DNA of 64,000 nt from Pricia mediterranea (GCF_032248455.1 NZ_JAVTTP010000001.1:3570001-3634000), one strand, 5' to 3'; shown: positions 42,941 through 51,601, counted from the first letter of the stretch. Program-made: numbers and translations. The notes: generated from the letters alone by a model not told the origin.

Positions 42941-43523
42941 AATTTACGGGTTGGTACTCGCCGGAGGGAAAAGTACCCGCATGGGAAAAGATAAGGGTAT
43001 GATTCCCTATCACGGCATGCCGCAACGGGAATACCTGTACCATCTATTGAGCCGGGTATGTGAGCAAACGTTTGTAAGTATCCGCCCGGACCAAAAGAAG
43101 AATTTTCCCAAAGATATGGAATCCATCGTCGACAATGATTCGTACAAAGGACCTTACAACGGACTCCTCTCCGCCCACGAAAAATTGCCAGAGGCGGCCT
43201 GGCTGGTACTGGCCTGCGACCTGCCCCTGATCGACCTGGCGTCGCTGCAGGAACTCATTGCGGCCCGGGACCCGAACGCGATGGCGAGCGCTTTTGCGCA
43301 CAAAGAAAATCCACTGCCCGAACCCCTTTGCGCCATCTGGGAGCCTCGGTCATTTGAAGCTTCAAAGGCGTATTTGGAAAGCGGGAACGGCACCTGCCCC
43401 CGGAAATTCTTGATCAACAACGAAACGAAACTCGTATTTCCCAGAGATCCGAACGTCTTGATGAACGCCAATTCGGAGGAAGAGTACAAAGAGGCCATCG
43501 TCAGATTACGAACGGAACGATGA
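42924..43523 (+). CDS. mobA: Molybdenum cofactor guanylyltransferase MobA-like
   Basis: 199 residues. The nucleotidyltransferase loop LVLAGGKSTRMGKDKGMIPY, the metal-binding segment WLVLACDLPLIDLASLQEL and the short length match MobA, which adds GMP to molybdopterin to form the guanine-dinucleotide cofactor. A MobA-like cytidylyl enzyme (MocA) is possible but less likely from the context. It overlaps moaC upstream (17 bp) and the moeB-like gene downstream (4 bp, ATGA). Confidence 0.82.
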   Translation: MIIGPKIYGLVLAGGKSTRMGKDKGMIPYHGMPQREYLYHLLSRVCEQTFVSIRPDQKKNFPKDMESIVDNDSYKGPYNGLLSAHEKLPEAAWLVLACDLPLIDLASLQELIAARDPNAMASAFAHKENPLPEPLCAIWEPRSFEASKAYLESGNGTCPRKFLINNETKLVFPRDPNVLMNANSEEEYKEAIVRLRTER

Positions 43524-44593
43524 ACTTAGAACGATATCAACGACAGACCGCGCTGGCCGGTTTTGGCCTCGCGGCACAACAAAAGCTGCATCAGGCCAAA
43601 GTACTGGTGGTCGGTGCGGGAGGGCTGGGCGTTCCTGTGCTTACCTACTTAAATGCGATGGGGGTCGGAACCTTGGGAATCGTCGAAAGGGATACGGTCT
43701 CGCTCTCGAATTTACAACGACAGGTGCTGTATTCCGAAGCCGATGTAAACCGACCTAAGTTGGCGAGCGCGCTAAAAAAGTTGCGGGCACAGAATTCCGA
43801 AACCGTTTTCAAGACCTACGAAACCTTTTTGAGCCGGGAAAATGCCATGCGAATTCTCGCCGATTACGACGTGGTGGTCGATGCTACCGATAATTTCCCG
43901 ACCCGATATCTGATCAATGACGCCTGTGTTATCTTAAGAAAGCCTATGGTGTACGGCGCCTTACACGGATTTGAAGGCCAAGTCAGCGTTCTCAATTTTG
44001 AAGGGGGACCGACCTATCGCTGTCTTTTCCCGAACATGCCTAAATTCGATGAGGTCCCCGATTGCAACGAAAACGGCGTGTTGGGAATACTTCCCGGCAT
44101 TATCGGAAACCTTCAGGCCCTTGAAACGGTCAAGCTGCTCACGGGTGTGGGGGAGGTACTTTCGGGCAAGCTGCTCTTGTTCGACGCGCTCTCGAATACT
44201 TTTCAGAATATACGCTTTGCAGCCAAGCCAGAAAATTTGAAAATCGATGCTTTGCGGCCCAGCTATGATTTCGATTGCGGCTCCGGATTTAAGTCCATGG
44301 ATGCCGAAACCTTTCTGAATCTCAAGGCGCTCGAAAGCCGACAACTTATTGATGTGCGTACGCCTAAGGAGTTTGAACGCAATCATTTACAGATTGCCAA
44401 AAATATTCCTAGCTCCGAGTTGGAAAACCGACAGCAACAAATCGATTTTGAGGAAGAAATATATGTCGTTTGCCAATCGGGTATACGAAGCAAAAAGGCT
44501 ATCGAACGGCTTCTCGACTTGCATCCTGATGCCGATTGCACCAACATTACCGGGGGGATGAACCAGATCAGGAAGCATGCTATTACCCATTGA
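43520..44593 (+). CDS. moeB: MoeB/ThiF-type E1-like adenylyltransferase fused to a rhodanese domain
   Basis: 357 residues. The adenylation domain has VVGAGGLGVPVLTYL (about residue 30), NLQRQVLYSEADVNRPK, ATDNFPTRYLIND and a conserved Cys in EVPDCNENGVLG (about 182). The zinc CxxC pairs of E. coli MoeB are not evident. The C-terminal ~90 residues are a rhodanese with VVCQSGIRSKKA (active Cys about 318). The fusion resembles human MOCS3, which both adenylates the sulphur carrier and donates sulphur. Here it should activate MoaD. It overlaps mobA and the exporter gene at its two ends. Confidence 0.87.
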   Translation: MNLERYQRQTALAGFGLAAQQKLHQAKVLVVGAGGLGVPVLTYLNAMGVGTLGIVERDTVSLSNLQRQVLYSEADVNRPKLASALKKLRAQNSETVFKTYETFLSRENAMRILADYDVVVDATDNFPTRYLINDACVILRKPMVYGALHGFEGQVSVLNFEGGPTYRCLFPNMPKFDEVPDCNENGVLGILPGIIGNLQALETVKLLTGVGEVLSGKLLLFDALSNTFQNIRFAAKPENLKIDALRPSYDFDCGSGFKSMDAETFLNLKALESRQLIDVRTPKEFERNHLQIAKNIPSSELENRQQQIDFEEEIYVVCQSGIRSKKAIERLLDLHPDADCTNITGGMNQIRKHAITH

Positions 44594-45353
44594 AAGTCTC
44601 ATAATCCTTTGTTTGGGATTCTTTGTGGTGGCGACGCTTTACTCCTCCGTCGGTTTTGGCGGTGGATCGAGCTATCTGGCCTTGTTGGCCCTGTTTTTGG
44701 GGAGCTTCTTTGCCATCCGTTCTATCGCCCTGATCTGTAACTTGATCGTGGTTTCCGGCAGTTCTTATCTCTATTTTAAAAACGGACACGCCCAACTACG
44801 GGATTTTCTCCCCTTCGTCCTTACTAGCATTCCCATGGCCTTTATCGGGGCATCCTTCCGATTGGAGGAGCATGTGTTTTTTATTTTATTGGGACTTTCC
44901 CTGGTCACCTCGTCCCTGTTTTTGGCTTGGCAGACGTTTTCCAAGAAAAACCTGGCCGAACGGGCTAAAGGATATCCCAAGTACCTCACCTATGTCCTCG
45001 GTGGGGGTATCGGGCTCTTATCGGGACTCGTAGGTATCGGGGGCGGTATATTTCTGGCCCCGATACTCAATCACCTGAGGTGGGATAAATCCATCAAGAT
45101 CGCCGCCTTGGCCAGCTTTTTTATCTTGGTCAATTCCATATCGGGAATTGCAGGCCTGGTTTGGGGCGATATGTTGAGATTACCCTGGAAAGAGACCTTG
45201 GCATTTGGCGCCGCAGTGCTGATCGGTGGACAGTTGGGCATCCGGATAAGTTTGAAGCGATTGACCCCGAACGGAATAAAAAGAGTGACCGCATTGTTGG
45301 TATTTGTCGTCGGAATCCGAATTTTGATGAAATTTTTGCCCCAGATATTTTAA
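44577..45353 (+). CDS. TSUP (TauE/SafE) family membrane exporter
   Basis: 258 residues with about eight membrane helices in two halves. TLYSSVGFGGGSSYLALLALF opens the first half and GGGIGLLSGLVGIGGGIFLAPIL the second, the repeated G-rich motif of TauE/SafE. The family moves sulphur-containing anions such as sulphite or sulphoacetate. Overlap by 17 bp with the moeB-like gene places it in the cofactor operon. A sulphite link to a molybdenum sulphite oxidase is plausible but not shown here. Confidence 0.85.
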   Translation: MLLPIESLIILCLGFFVVATLYSSVGFGGGSSYLALLALFLGSFFAIRSIALICNLIVVSGSSYLYFKNGHAQLRDFLPFVLTSIPMAFIGASFRLEEHVFFILLGLSLVTSSLFLAWQTFSKKNLAERAKGYPKYLTYVLGGGIGLLSGLVGIGGGIFLAPILNHLRWDKSIKIAALASFFILVNSISGIAGLVWGDMLRLPWKETLAFGAAVLIGGQLGIRISLKRLTPNGIKRVTALLVFVVGIRILMKFLPQIF

Positions 45354-45410
45354 AGCTTGCCATTGACAATCGGCGTGATCGTGCAAAAATTTTAGGTTTA
45401 AGCGCTACTT

Positions 45411-45530
45411 CGTAGCTGTTCAAGGTTCAAGTGCCAACTACGTAGCTGTTCAAGGTTTAAGGATGTTTTTTAGACTATGAGCTTAAAACTTAAAACTTAA
45501 AACTTGAACCTTGTGCCTTGATCCTTGAAC
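45411..45530 (+). repeat. Direct repeats and heptamer array after the molybdenum operon
   Basis: cgtagctgttcaaggtt(c/t)aag occurs at 45411-45431 and 45441-45461. Seven perfect-register heptamers follow at 45482-45530: cttaaaa three times, cttgaac, cttgtgc, cttgatc, cttgaac. The segment caaggttcaag (45421-45431) is the exact reverse complement of cttgaaccttg (45503-45513), so the region can form a hairpin. Confidence 0.8.
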
Positions 45531-45606
45531 GATCCCTTCAGGCATAATTGAACTATAAATCTTTCAAACTACTACATTTGTCCAATAACCTATAAATCTT
45601 TTTTGC

Positions 45607-46239
45607 TTGAAAACGCTGCTACACCCCACCTATTTTCCCGATATCGCCGCCTTTGCCACCATGGTCCAGAACGACATTCAATGGGAGGTGGAAGACAATT
45701 ACCAGAAACAGACCTACCGCAACCGCTGTTACGTCTGTACCGATCAGGGACGGCACATGCTCAGCATCCCCATTCAACACGTGGGCGGGGAGCAGGGGCG
45801 TCAAAAGTACAAGGAGGTCTTGCTGGACAATTCCTATCCGTGGCAGCGGCAACATTGGCGTACCTTGCAAACGGCCTACAGAACCTCGCCTTTCTTCGAG
45901 TTTTACGAAGACGATATCGCTCCCTTGTACGAAGGGTCTTTTGAGAGGCTGTTGGACTTTAATCTATCGACCATACAAGCCATCTGTGATTGCCTACAAG
46001 TCGAAATGCCGGAGGCAAAAACCGAAACTTATCGAACGGAGCCCGACGGGGTCAACGATTTACGAATCTTGGTCGATGCCAAAAAAAAGCTTGATATGCG
46101 GCAAGAAGAATACGTACAGGTGTTCGGTGACCGACATGGCTTTGTACAAAATGTCAGCGTGCTGGATCTCTTGTTCAACGAGGGAACGAACGCATTGAAA
46201 TACTTGCAAAATCAAGATACAAACTTCGGAAATGTTTAG
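45607..46239 (+). CDS. WbqC-like family protein
   Basis: 210 residues from a TTG start (KTLLHPTYFPDIAAFATMVQ). The conserved WbqC-like pattern is present: P-x-YFP near the N-terminus, an NRCYV segment, WQRQHWRTLQTAYRTSPFFEFY in the middle, and SVLDLLFNEG near the end. WbqC-like proteins are associated with surface polysaccharide loci, but their reaction is not established. The end overlaps the DUF6122 gene by 8 bp, so the two are translated together. Confidence 0.8.
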   Translation: MKTLLHPTYFPDIAAFATMVQNDIQWEVEDNYQKQTYRNRCYVCTDQGRHMLSIPIQHVGGEQGRQKYKEVLLDNSYPWQRQHWRTLQTAYRTSPFFEFYEDDIAPLYEGSFERLLDFNLSTIQAICDCLQVEMPEAKTETYRTEPDGVNDLRILVDAKKKLDMRQEEYVQVFGDRHGFVQNVSVLDLLFNEGTNALKYLQNQDTNFGNV

Positions 46240-46540
46240 GTTTCTCATCCATTATGGCATTCATTTTTTGCTTCCGGTAGCCATTGGATTGCTCTTTTTT
46301 AAACGGCATCGATTTCGGGTAATCCTAATCTTACTGGCGGGCATCGCCATCGATATCGACCACGTAGTGGCGGACCCCATCTTTGACCCCGAGCGATGCA
46401 GTGTCGGATTTCATCCCTTGCATAGCTATTGGGCGATTGCAGGGTATTTCGGATTGCTCTTTTTCAAGAAGACTTGGATTTTCGGTCTCGCCCTGGTCAT
46501 CCATATTTTCGCGGATGTCATGGATTGCTATCTGATGTGA
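46232..46540 (+). CDS. DUF6122 family small membrane protein
   Basis: 102 residues with three membrane helices. IDIDHVVADPIFDPERCSVGFHPLHSYW is the diagnostic segment: clustered His and Asp residues (DIDH, FHPLHS) resemble the metal-binding motif of membrane metal-dependent hydrolases (YdjM/LexA-binding type). In the Bacteroidota the family is short, as here. It overlaps the WbqC-like gene. Function unknown; the His/Asp pattern suggests a bound metal. Confidence 0.75.
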   Translation: MFRFLIHYGIHFLLPVAIGLLFFKRHRFRVILILLAGIAIDIDHVVADPIFDPERCSVGFHPLHSYWAIAGYFGLLFFKKTWIFGLALVIHIFADVMDCYLM

Positions 46541-46672
46541 TGGCCTTTTAGTTGTTGAAACCTTAAATTTCTTGTCTCGATGAACTTCTATCATCTAAAA
46601 TCCCATGCAATCAATTGATTATTTGATAACTGTTTAGCAACGATGGGCCAACGACCGGGGCAATAGTTCTGA

Positions 46673-47698
46673 CTATTCCTTCAAGCGAAACGATGCCATA
46701 ATAGGATAATGGTCCGAATACCGATAATCGTAGTGCTTGTGCGATCGGACCTCGAACGCACTATCCGCCATGATAAAATCTATGCGCAATGGAACGTTAA
46801 AAAATTCAAAGGTACGTCCATAGCCCGATCCCGCTTCGATAAAACTATCCTGCATGTTACCCTTCAGTAAGTGATAGGCTTTGGAGAACTGGGTATTGTT
46901 GAAATCCCCGCAGAGCATGGTTTTATAGGGGCTGTCATCAATAAGCCGTCTAATCATTTCCGCCTGTTCTTCCTGTTTTTTGAAAGCTCTTACGACTCTT
47001 TTGTACAAGCGTTTGGAAGAGTGGGAACCCAGCACTCCCGTGCCCGGGGTAATGCCCAAAGACTGCATGTGTACGTTGAAAACCCGGAGGGTATCCTTAT
47101 GGTACGCGATATCTACATACGAGCCGTTGTTGATACTGTTGGGGAAAGTCACAGTTTTGGCGGCCACAATCGGATATTTTGAAAAGACACCTAGATGTAC
47201 CTTTTCCCCGCCCGATATTTTCTTTAGGTAATGGTACGGGTAGTCCAGGAATTCTTTTTTCATGCCGATGCTTACTTCCTGAAAACAAACGATATCGGGC
47301 TGTTCCGCCTGTACGAAATCCCTAACGGCGTTGAATATATTTTTACGTTCCTTCCACCCCTGTTCGTTAAAGCTCTCCACATTATAGCTCATTATTTTTA
47401 AATCGTCGGTTTGGAATTGGTCGTTGGAGGAATTCATCTTCACGAATGTTCCCAGCACAAAATAGCCGAGTACGAGCACAAAAAGAGAGGGGAGCGATTG
47501 TCGCTTTACCCGAAGGGCCCAATAGATAAAAAAGAGGACGTTGACCCCTACAAGAACCGGTACGCCCAAACTTAAAAAGGATAGAACCGGAAGGAACTTA
47601 ACGCTCAGATACGGAACTGTACATGCAATCAATAAGAGGATGACAAAGACGAGGTTGAGCGCATATACCAGTTTGTTGAAAGCGGATAGTCCCTTCAC
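46673..47698 (-). CDS. Endonuclease/exonuclease/phosphatase family membrane protein
   Basis: 341 residues. Three N-terminal membrane helices (about 10-95) precede an EEP catalytic domain: MSYNVESFNEQG, IVCFQEVS (metal-binding Glu), MLCGDFNNTQFS (Asp/Asn pair) and YSDHYPIMASF (catalytic Asp-His). All catalytic residues are present. Substrates of this fold range from DNA to phospholipids and phosphoinositides; the helices place the active site at the membrane. Upstream spacer DNA holds both octamer and heptamer repeats. Confidence 0.88.
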   Translation of the reverse strand: MKGLSAFNKLVYALNLVFVILLLIACTVPYLSVKFLPVLSFLSLGVPVLVGVNVLFFIYWALRVKRQSLPSLFVLVLGYFVLGTFVKMNSSNDQFQTDDLKIMSYNVESFNEQGWKERKNIFNAVRDFVQAEQPDIVCFQEVSIGMKKEFLDYPYHYLKKISGGEKVHLGVFSKYPIVAAKTVTFPNSINNGSYVDIAYHKDTLRVFNVHMQSLGITPGTGVLGSHSSKRLYKRVVRAFKKQEEQAEMIRRLIDDSPYKTMLCGDFNNTQFSKAYHLLKGNMQDSFIEAGSGYGRTFEFFNVPLRIDFIMADSAFEVRSHKHYDYRYSDHYPIMASFRLKE

Positions 47699-47704
47699 AG
47701 TTAA

Positions 47705-47736
47705 GTTTATGGGTTTAGGAGTTTACGGGTTTATGA
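47705..47736 (+). repeat. Octamer repeat (GTTTATGG family), four units
   Basis: Units: gtttatgg, gtttagga, gtttacgg, gtttatga, immediately upstream of the EEP gene start (minus strand, 47698). Confidence 0.7.
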
Positions 47737-47757
47737 GGCTTCCTATATTAACTCCTT

Positions 47758-47792
47758 GATTTGGAATTTGGTATTTGTTTTTTGCAATTTGC
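47758..47792 (+). repeat. Heptamer repeat (AATTTGG), five units
   Basis: Units: gatttgg, aatttgg, tatttgt, tttttgc, aatttgc. They end 11 bp before the rhomboid stop codon (47804). The related unit atttgga recurs at 57140. Confidence 0.55.
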
Positions 47793-47803
47793 TTTCCAGC
47801 GGC

Positions 47804-48691
47804 CTAGTCTTCCTTCCCTGCCTTGAACAGATAGTCCTTTTCCGCTTTGGAGAGACTTTCGTAGCCCGATTTGCTTATTTTATCTAGGATGGCATCGATT
47901 TTTTGCTGATGGTCGTCCTTGTTGCCCGTTGATCTTGCGCGGGACGCCGTTTTTTGCTTTCGATAAACTGTTTTCATGGGGGCTTTCTTTCTCTGTTCGC
48001 CACCACTGACTGTACTTTTTTTGAACAGGTCCGCAAAACTGTCCGTGAATTTGGAAAATCCTTCCCCGATGTCTATACCCTTAAAAAGTTGTCTTGCGTA
48101 AACATATCCCAAAAAGGCACCTCCCAAATGCGCGAGGTGTCCCCCGACGTTTCCTCCCAGGGGAATCTGTATGAGGTCCATCAAGACCACGAAGAGTCCC
48201 ACCTGCCAAAGTTTGACATTGAAAAAAATGATGCGTACCTCTTGATTGGGAATGTAGGTACAGATAAAAATAAGCACCGCCATCACGCCTGCGGATGCGC
48301 CGACCAAGGCGGTTCTTTGACCGATCAGGGCGGGAAAGATATTGTAGCTGAGCAAGAAAAGCAGTCCCCCTAAAATTACCCCTAAAAAGTAGATGTTCAA
48401 AAAGCGTTTGCCATCGAACAGGTTGAGCAAGATACGTCCCGCAATGTATAGAATGTACATGTTCCAGAGGATGTGGAAAAATCCAGCATGCAAAAAGGAA
48501 TAGGTTACTAGGGACCATGGCTGTACCAGGAATTCAAAAAAGTCTTGGGGCAGCGCGAACCAGTTCTCGATATTGGGGCCTATCAAAGCGGAAACCAACC
48601 CCATAACGATAAATACGACCACGTTAATGGCGATCAGCTTTTCGGAAACGCTCAGCCTTGCATATTGATATCTTAATCCTCCTCCGTTCAT
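47804..48691 (-). CDS. Rhomboid family intramembrane serine protease
   Basis: 295 residues. Six membrane helices are followed by a basic cytoplasmic tail. The catalytic Ser is in ALVGASAGVMAVL (GxSxG) and the His in GGHLAHLGGAFLGYVYA. The conserved HILWNMYILYIAG loop lies in the second helix region. The C-terminal ~35 residues (KIDAILDKISKSGYESLSKAEKDYLFKAG) match the DUF6576 tail of Bacteroidota rhomboids. It cleaves membrane proteins within the bilayer; substrates are unknown. A second rhomboid gene is directly upstream. Confidence 0.9.
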   Translation of the reverse strand: MNGGGLRYQYARLSVSEKLIAINVVVFIVMGLVSALIGPNIENWFALPQDFFEFLVQPWSLVTYSFLHAGFFHILWNMYILYIAGRILLNLFDGKRFLNIYFLGVILGGLLFLLSYNIFPALIGQRTALVGASAGVMAVLIFICTYIPNQEVRIIFFNVKLWQVGLFVVLMDLIQIPLGGNVGGHLAHLGGAFLGYVYARQLFKGIDIGEGFSKFTDSFADLFKKSTVSGGEQRKKAPMKTVYRKQKTASRARSTGNKDDHQQKIDAILDKISKSGYESLSKAEKDYLFKAGKED

Positions 48692-48728
48692 CTCAAATAT
48701 CTAAAAATCCCTTAACCCAAAAATACGT

Positions 48729-49463
48729 TTAATTCCACCTATTTTTGTTAAACTGATTCTTTTTCCAGTACCACATCATAATAAATCCTGCAATCGCGCC
48801 GCCAATATGTGCAAAATGCGCTATACCTGTTGCGGTGCCGGTAAAACCAAAAATTAGATCACCCGCAATCAACAGCGGCACGAAGTACTTGGCCTTGATC
48901 GGAATCGGTAGAAAGATAAGCATAAGTTCCGCCTCGGAAAAGGCGAATGCAAAGGCTACCAAAATTCCATAAATCGCCCCGGAAGCACCCACCGCCGGCG
49001 TATTATAAGCACTTAAGAAACTATCGACCTTATCTGTTCCGATCATATCGTTCCAAGCGGTACTATATTGTCCCCCGGCAATAATTTCCATGATCTGGTT
49101 CTTATCGACCCCTTGGTCCACCAAGGCCTGTAAGCCATCCTGAAAAACGAAATAGTTCACCCCGGTATGCAGCAGGGCGGCTCCCAGGCCTGCCGAGAAA
49201 TAGAAGAACAGGAACTTGTTGCGGCCCCACATCTGTTCCAATGGCGTACCGAAAGCCCAAAGGGCGTACATGTTGAAAATAATGTGGAACAGCCCGCCGT
49301 GCATAAACATATGGGTGACGACCTGCCACCATTCGAAATTCGGGTTCTCGGGATACCAAAGCGAGAACCAGGTCAGCATTTGCTCTTGATAGAGCTGCGT
49401 GGCGATGAAAATCAGTACGTTGATAATCAGGAGATGCTTAACCGCATCGGTCATTCTTCCCAT
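48729..49463 (-). CDS. Rhomboid family intramembrane serine protease
   Basis: 244 residues with six membrane helices. The catalytic Ser is in PAVGASGAIYGIL and the His in GIAHFAHIGGAIAGFIM; an early HMFMHGGLFHIIFNMYALWAFG loop is typical. It lacks the extended tail of the neighbouring rhomboid, so the two are diverged paralogues rather than a recent duplication. It starts one base before the mutL stop, so the mutL-rhomboid-rhomboid genes form one minus-strand unit. Substrate unknown. Confidence 0.9.
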   Translation of the reverse strand: MGRMTDAVKHLLIINVLIFIATQLYQEQMLTWFSLWYPENPNFEWWQVVTHMFMHGGLFHIIFNMYALWAFGTPLEQMWGRNKFLFFYFSAGLGAALLHTGVNYFVFQDGLQALVDQGVDKNQIMEIIAGGQYSTAWNDMIGTDKVDSFLSAYNTPAVGASGAIYGILVAFAFAFSEAELMLIFLPIPIKAKYFVPLLIAGDLIFGFTGTATGIAHFAHIGGAIAGFIMMWYWKKNQFNKNRWN

Positions 49464-51296
49464 TTAAATAAATTTTTTATCGATATCGTTTTCCGTAATG
49501 GTAATATATACGGGTTTGTTAAATGGGCTGGTCATCGACTCCTTGCAGGCGAATAGGTCATTGACCAAAGCCAATTGCGATTGTTGGTCCAGCATCTCCC
49601 CGGTCTTGACCGAAAGGGTCTTCGCCAAAGTTTTTGAAAGCATGTCGGTGTGCGAAAAACTATCACCCGTTAGTTCTTGCTGGTAATCGGATATCAACTG
49701 ATCCAACACCATGCCTACCTCGCTCTCGGCCACCAGTAGGGGAACGCCGCTAACCGTAATGGATTCCCCGACGATTTTTTCAAAGATAAAGCCAACAGAA
49801 ACCAGAATATCTTCGATCTCTTGTAAAACCTTAATTTCCGAAATGGAAAAGGAAAGCGTCAGCGGAAAGAGCAATTGTTGGCTTACCGCTTGTTTAATGG
49901 TACTGTTCTTTAAAAATCGCTCGTAGAGCACCCGTTGGTGCGCGCGGCTTTGGTCGATGACCACCATGCCCGACTTTATGGTCGCCACCACATATTTTCT
50001 GCGGATCTGAAAGGTGGTCGCCACGGTTTCGGGCGTTTCCTTTTCTCCATCAAAAATAGAACCGGTAATGATATCGGATTCATAGCTGATACTGGGGCCG
50101 GTTTGATCATCGTCCGACTCTGTTTTGGTGGCAATATAAAGGCTTTCCCAATCGGCATCTTGTTTTCTATAGGATGGTGTACGTTTTTCCTGGAAGGGAT
50201 TGAACCCGGCGTCTACGCTGACCTTTGGTAGAACGGCGGATTTGTTTTGAAAGCCGTAAGGGGTCTCGAGGTTCGGATCGCGATCGAAATCGAGCGCAGG
50301 TGCCACGTTGAACTGGCCCAGGCTATGTTTTACGGTCGAACGCAAAATGGCATATAGACTGTGCTCGTCGTCAAATTTAACCTCTGTTTTCGTAGGATGT
50401 ATGTTGATATCCAAGGATGATGGGTCCACTTCGAGATATAGAAAGTAGCCCGGATAGGTGTCCGATTTGATGAGGCCTTCGAACGCGGCCACTATGGCAT
50501 GGTGGAGATAAGGACTCTTGATAAACCGATGGTTGACGAAGAAAAACTGCTCCCCCCGGCTTTTCTTGGCAAATTCAGGCTTGGTGATAAAACCCTTGAT
50601 GGTAACAATGGGCGTTTCTTCTTCTACAGGAACCAATTTCGGATTCATTCGGTTTCCAAAGATGTTTACGATCCGTTTTCGACGGTTGTCCACCGGAAGA
50701 TTGAACAATTCGCTGCCGTTGTGGTAGAAATGGAACGCCACGTTCGGGTGTGCCAAGGCCACCCGATGGAACTCGTCGGTGATATGACGCAGCTCGACCT
50801 GATTCGATTTGAGAAAATTCCGTCTTGCGGGGATGTTGAAGAATAGGTTTTTTACCGCGATCGAGGTGCCCTTTGGAGTCACAGTTGCTTCTTGGAAGAC
50901 CACCTCACTACCCTCTATCCGTAGGTGTGTGCCCACCTCTTCGTTATCGGGCTTGGTCTGCATTTCGACATGGGCGATTGCCGCGATAGAGGCCAAAGCT
51001 TCCCCCCGAAACCCCTTGGTATCGAGGTTGAAGAGGTCTTCCGCTTTTTGAATTTTGGAGGTGGCGTGTCGAGAAAAGCTCAACCGTGCGTCGGTGGCAC
51101 TCATGCCGGCCCCATCGTCGACCACTTGAATCAAGACCTTACCCCCGTCCTTTACGATGAGTTTTACCGTTTGCGCACCGGCATCGAGGGCGTTTTCAAG
51201 AAGCTCCTTGACTACCGACGCGGGCCGTTGTACCACTTCGCCCGCCGCTATCTGGTTCGCAACGTGCTCTGGCAAAAGTTTGATGATATCCGCCAT
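49464..51296 (-). CDS. mutL: DNA mismatch repair protein MutL
   Basis: 610 residues. The GHKL ATPase N-terminus has ELLENALDAGA, QVVDDGAGM and DTKGFRGEALASIAAIAH. A variable linker leads to the C-terminal dimerisation domain (DQSRAHQRVLYERFLKN). The canonical endonuclease motif DQHA(x)2E(x)4E is altered at this position, so nicking activity is uncertain, although the altered form may be usual in Flavobacteriia. MutL couples mismatch recognition by MutS to strand removal. The ATG overlaps the preceding small gene by one base. Confidence 0.95.
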   Translation of the reverse strand: MADIIKLLPEHVANQIAAGEVVQRPASVVKELLENALDAGAQTVKLIVKDGGKVLIQVVDDGAGMSATDARLSFSRHATSKIQKAEDLFNLDTKGFRGEALASIAAIAHVEMQTKPDNEEVGTHLRIEGSEVVFQEATVTPKGTSIAVKNLFFNIPARRNFLKSNQVELRHITDEFHRVALAHPNVAFHFYHNGSELFNLPVDNRRKRIVNIFGNRMNPKLVPVEEETPIVTIKGFITKPEFAKKSRGEQFFFVNHRFIKSPYLHHAIVAAFEGLIKSDTYPGYFLYLEVDPSSLDINIHPTKTEVKFDDEHSLYAILRSTVKHSLGQFNVAPALDFDRDPNLETPYGFQNKSAVLPKVSVDAGFNPFQEKRTPSYRKQDADWESLYIATKTESDDDQTGPSISYESDIITGSIFDGEKETPETVATTFQIRRKYVVATIKSGMVVIDQSRAHQRVLYERFLKNSTIKQAVSQQLLFPLTLSFSISEIKVLQEIEDILVSVGFIFEKIVGESITVSGVPLLVAESEVGMVLDQLISDYQQELTGDSFSHTDMLSKTLAKTLSVKTGEMLDQQSQLALVNDLFACKESMTSPFNKPVYITITENDIDKKFI

Positions 51297-51595
51297 TATT
51301 GAGGAAAGAATATGGAGAGGTCGAAATCGAAGATGTAAAGCACGATAAGCACCAGTACCGCGATGATGATGGCCATACGTTTTTTGAGATTTCGGTCGCC
51401 CTTTTGCCTCATGTCCGACATGGCATTGCCGAACTTTCCTTTGAGTCCCCTAGGGGCATTGACGGTACTTCTATATTTGTCGAACTTAGGTTCCATCTTA
51501 TACGGATTGCCTTTACCTTTGTCGTCAAAGTACCGCGGCTGATATTCGAATTTTTTGCTGCGCTTCAAGCGCGTGAATTTGCTTAACATACCCAT
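51296..51595 (-). CDS. Small C-terminally anchored membrane protein
   Basis: 99 residues from the ATG at 51595. A longer TTG start at 51604 would lie inside the -7 promoter motif and is rejected. A basic, hydrophilic N-terminal ~75 residues (KKFEYQPRYFDDKGKGNPYK) precedes a single C-terminal helix (MAIIIAVLVLIVLYIFDFDL), so it is a tail-anchored or inside-out protein. Relatives lie upstream of mutL in Flavobacteriia and have sometimes been labelled riboflavin synthase beta chain, which the sequence does not support. Function unknown. Confidence 0.7.
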   Translation of the reverse strand: MGMLSKFTRLKRSKKFEYQPRYFDDKGKGNPYKMEPKFDKYRSTVNAPRGLKGKFGNAMSDMRQKGDRNLKKRMAIIIAVLVLIVLYIFDFDLSIFFPQ

Positions 51596-51601
51596 GATAT
51601 T

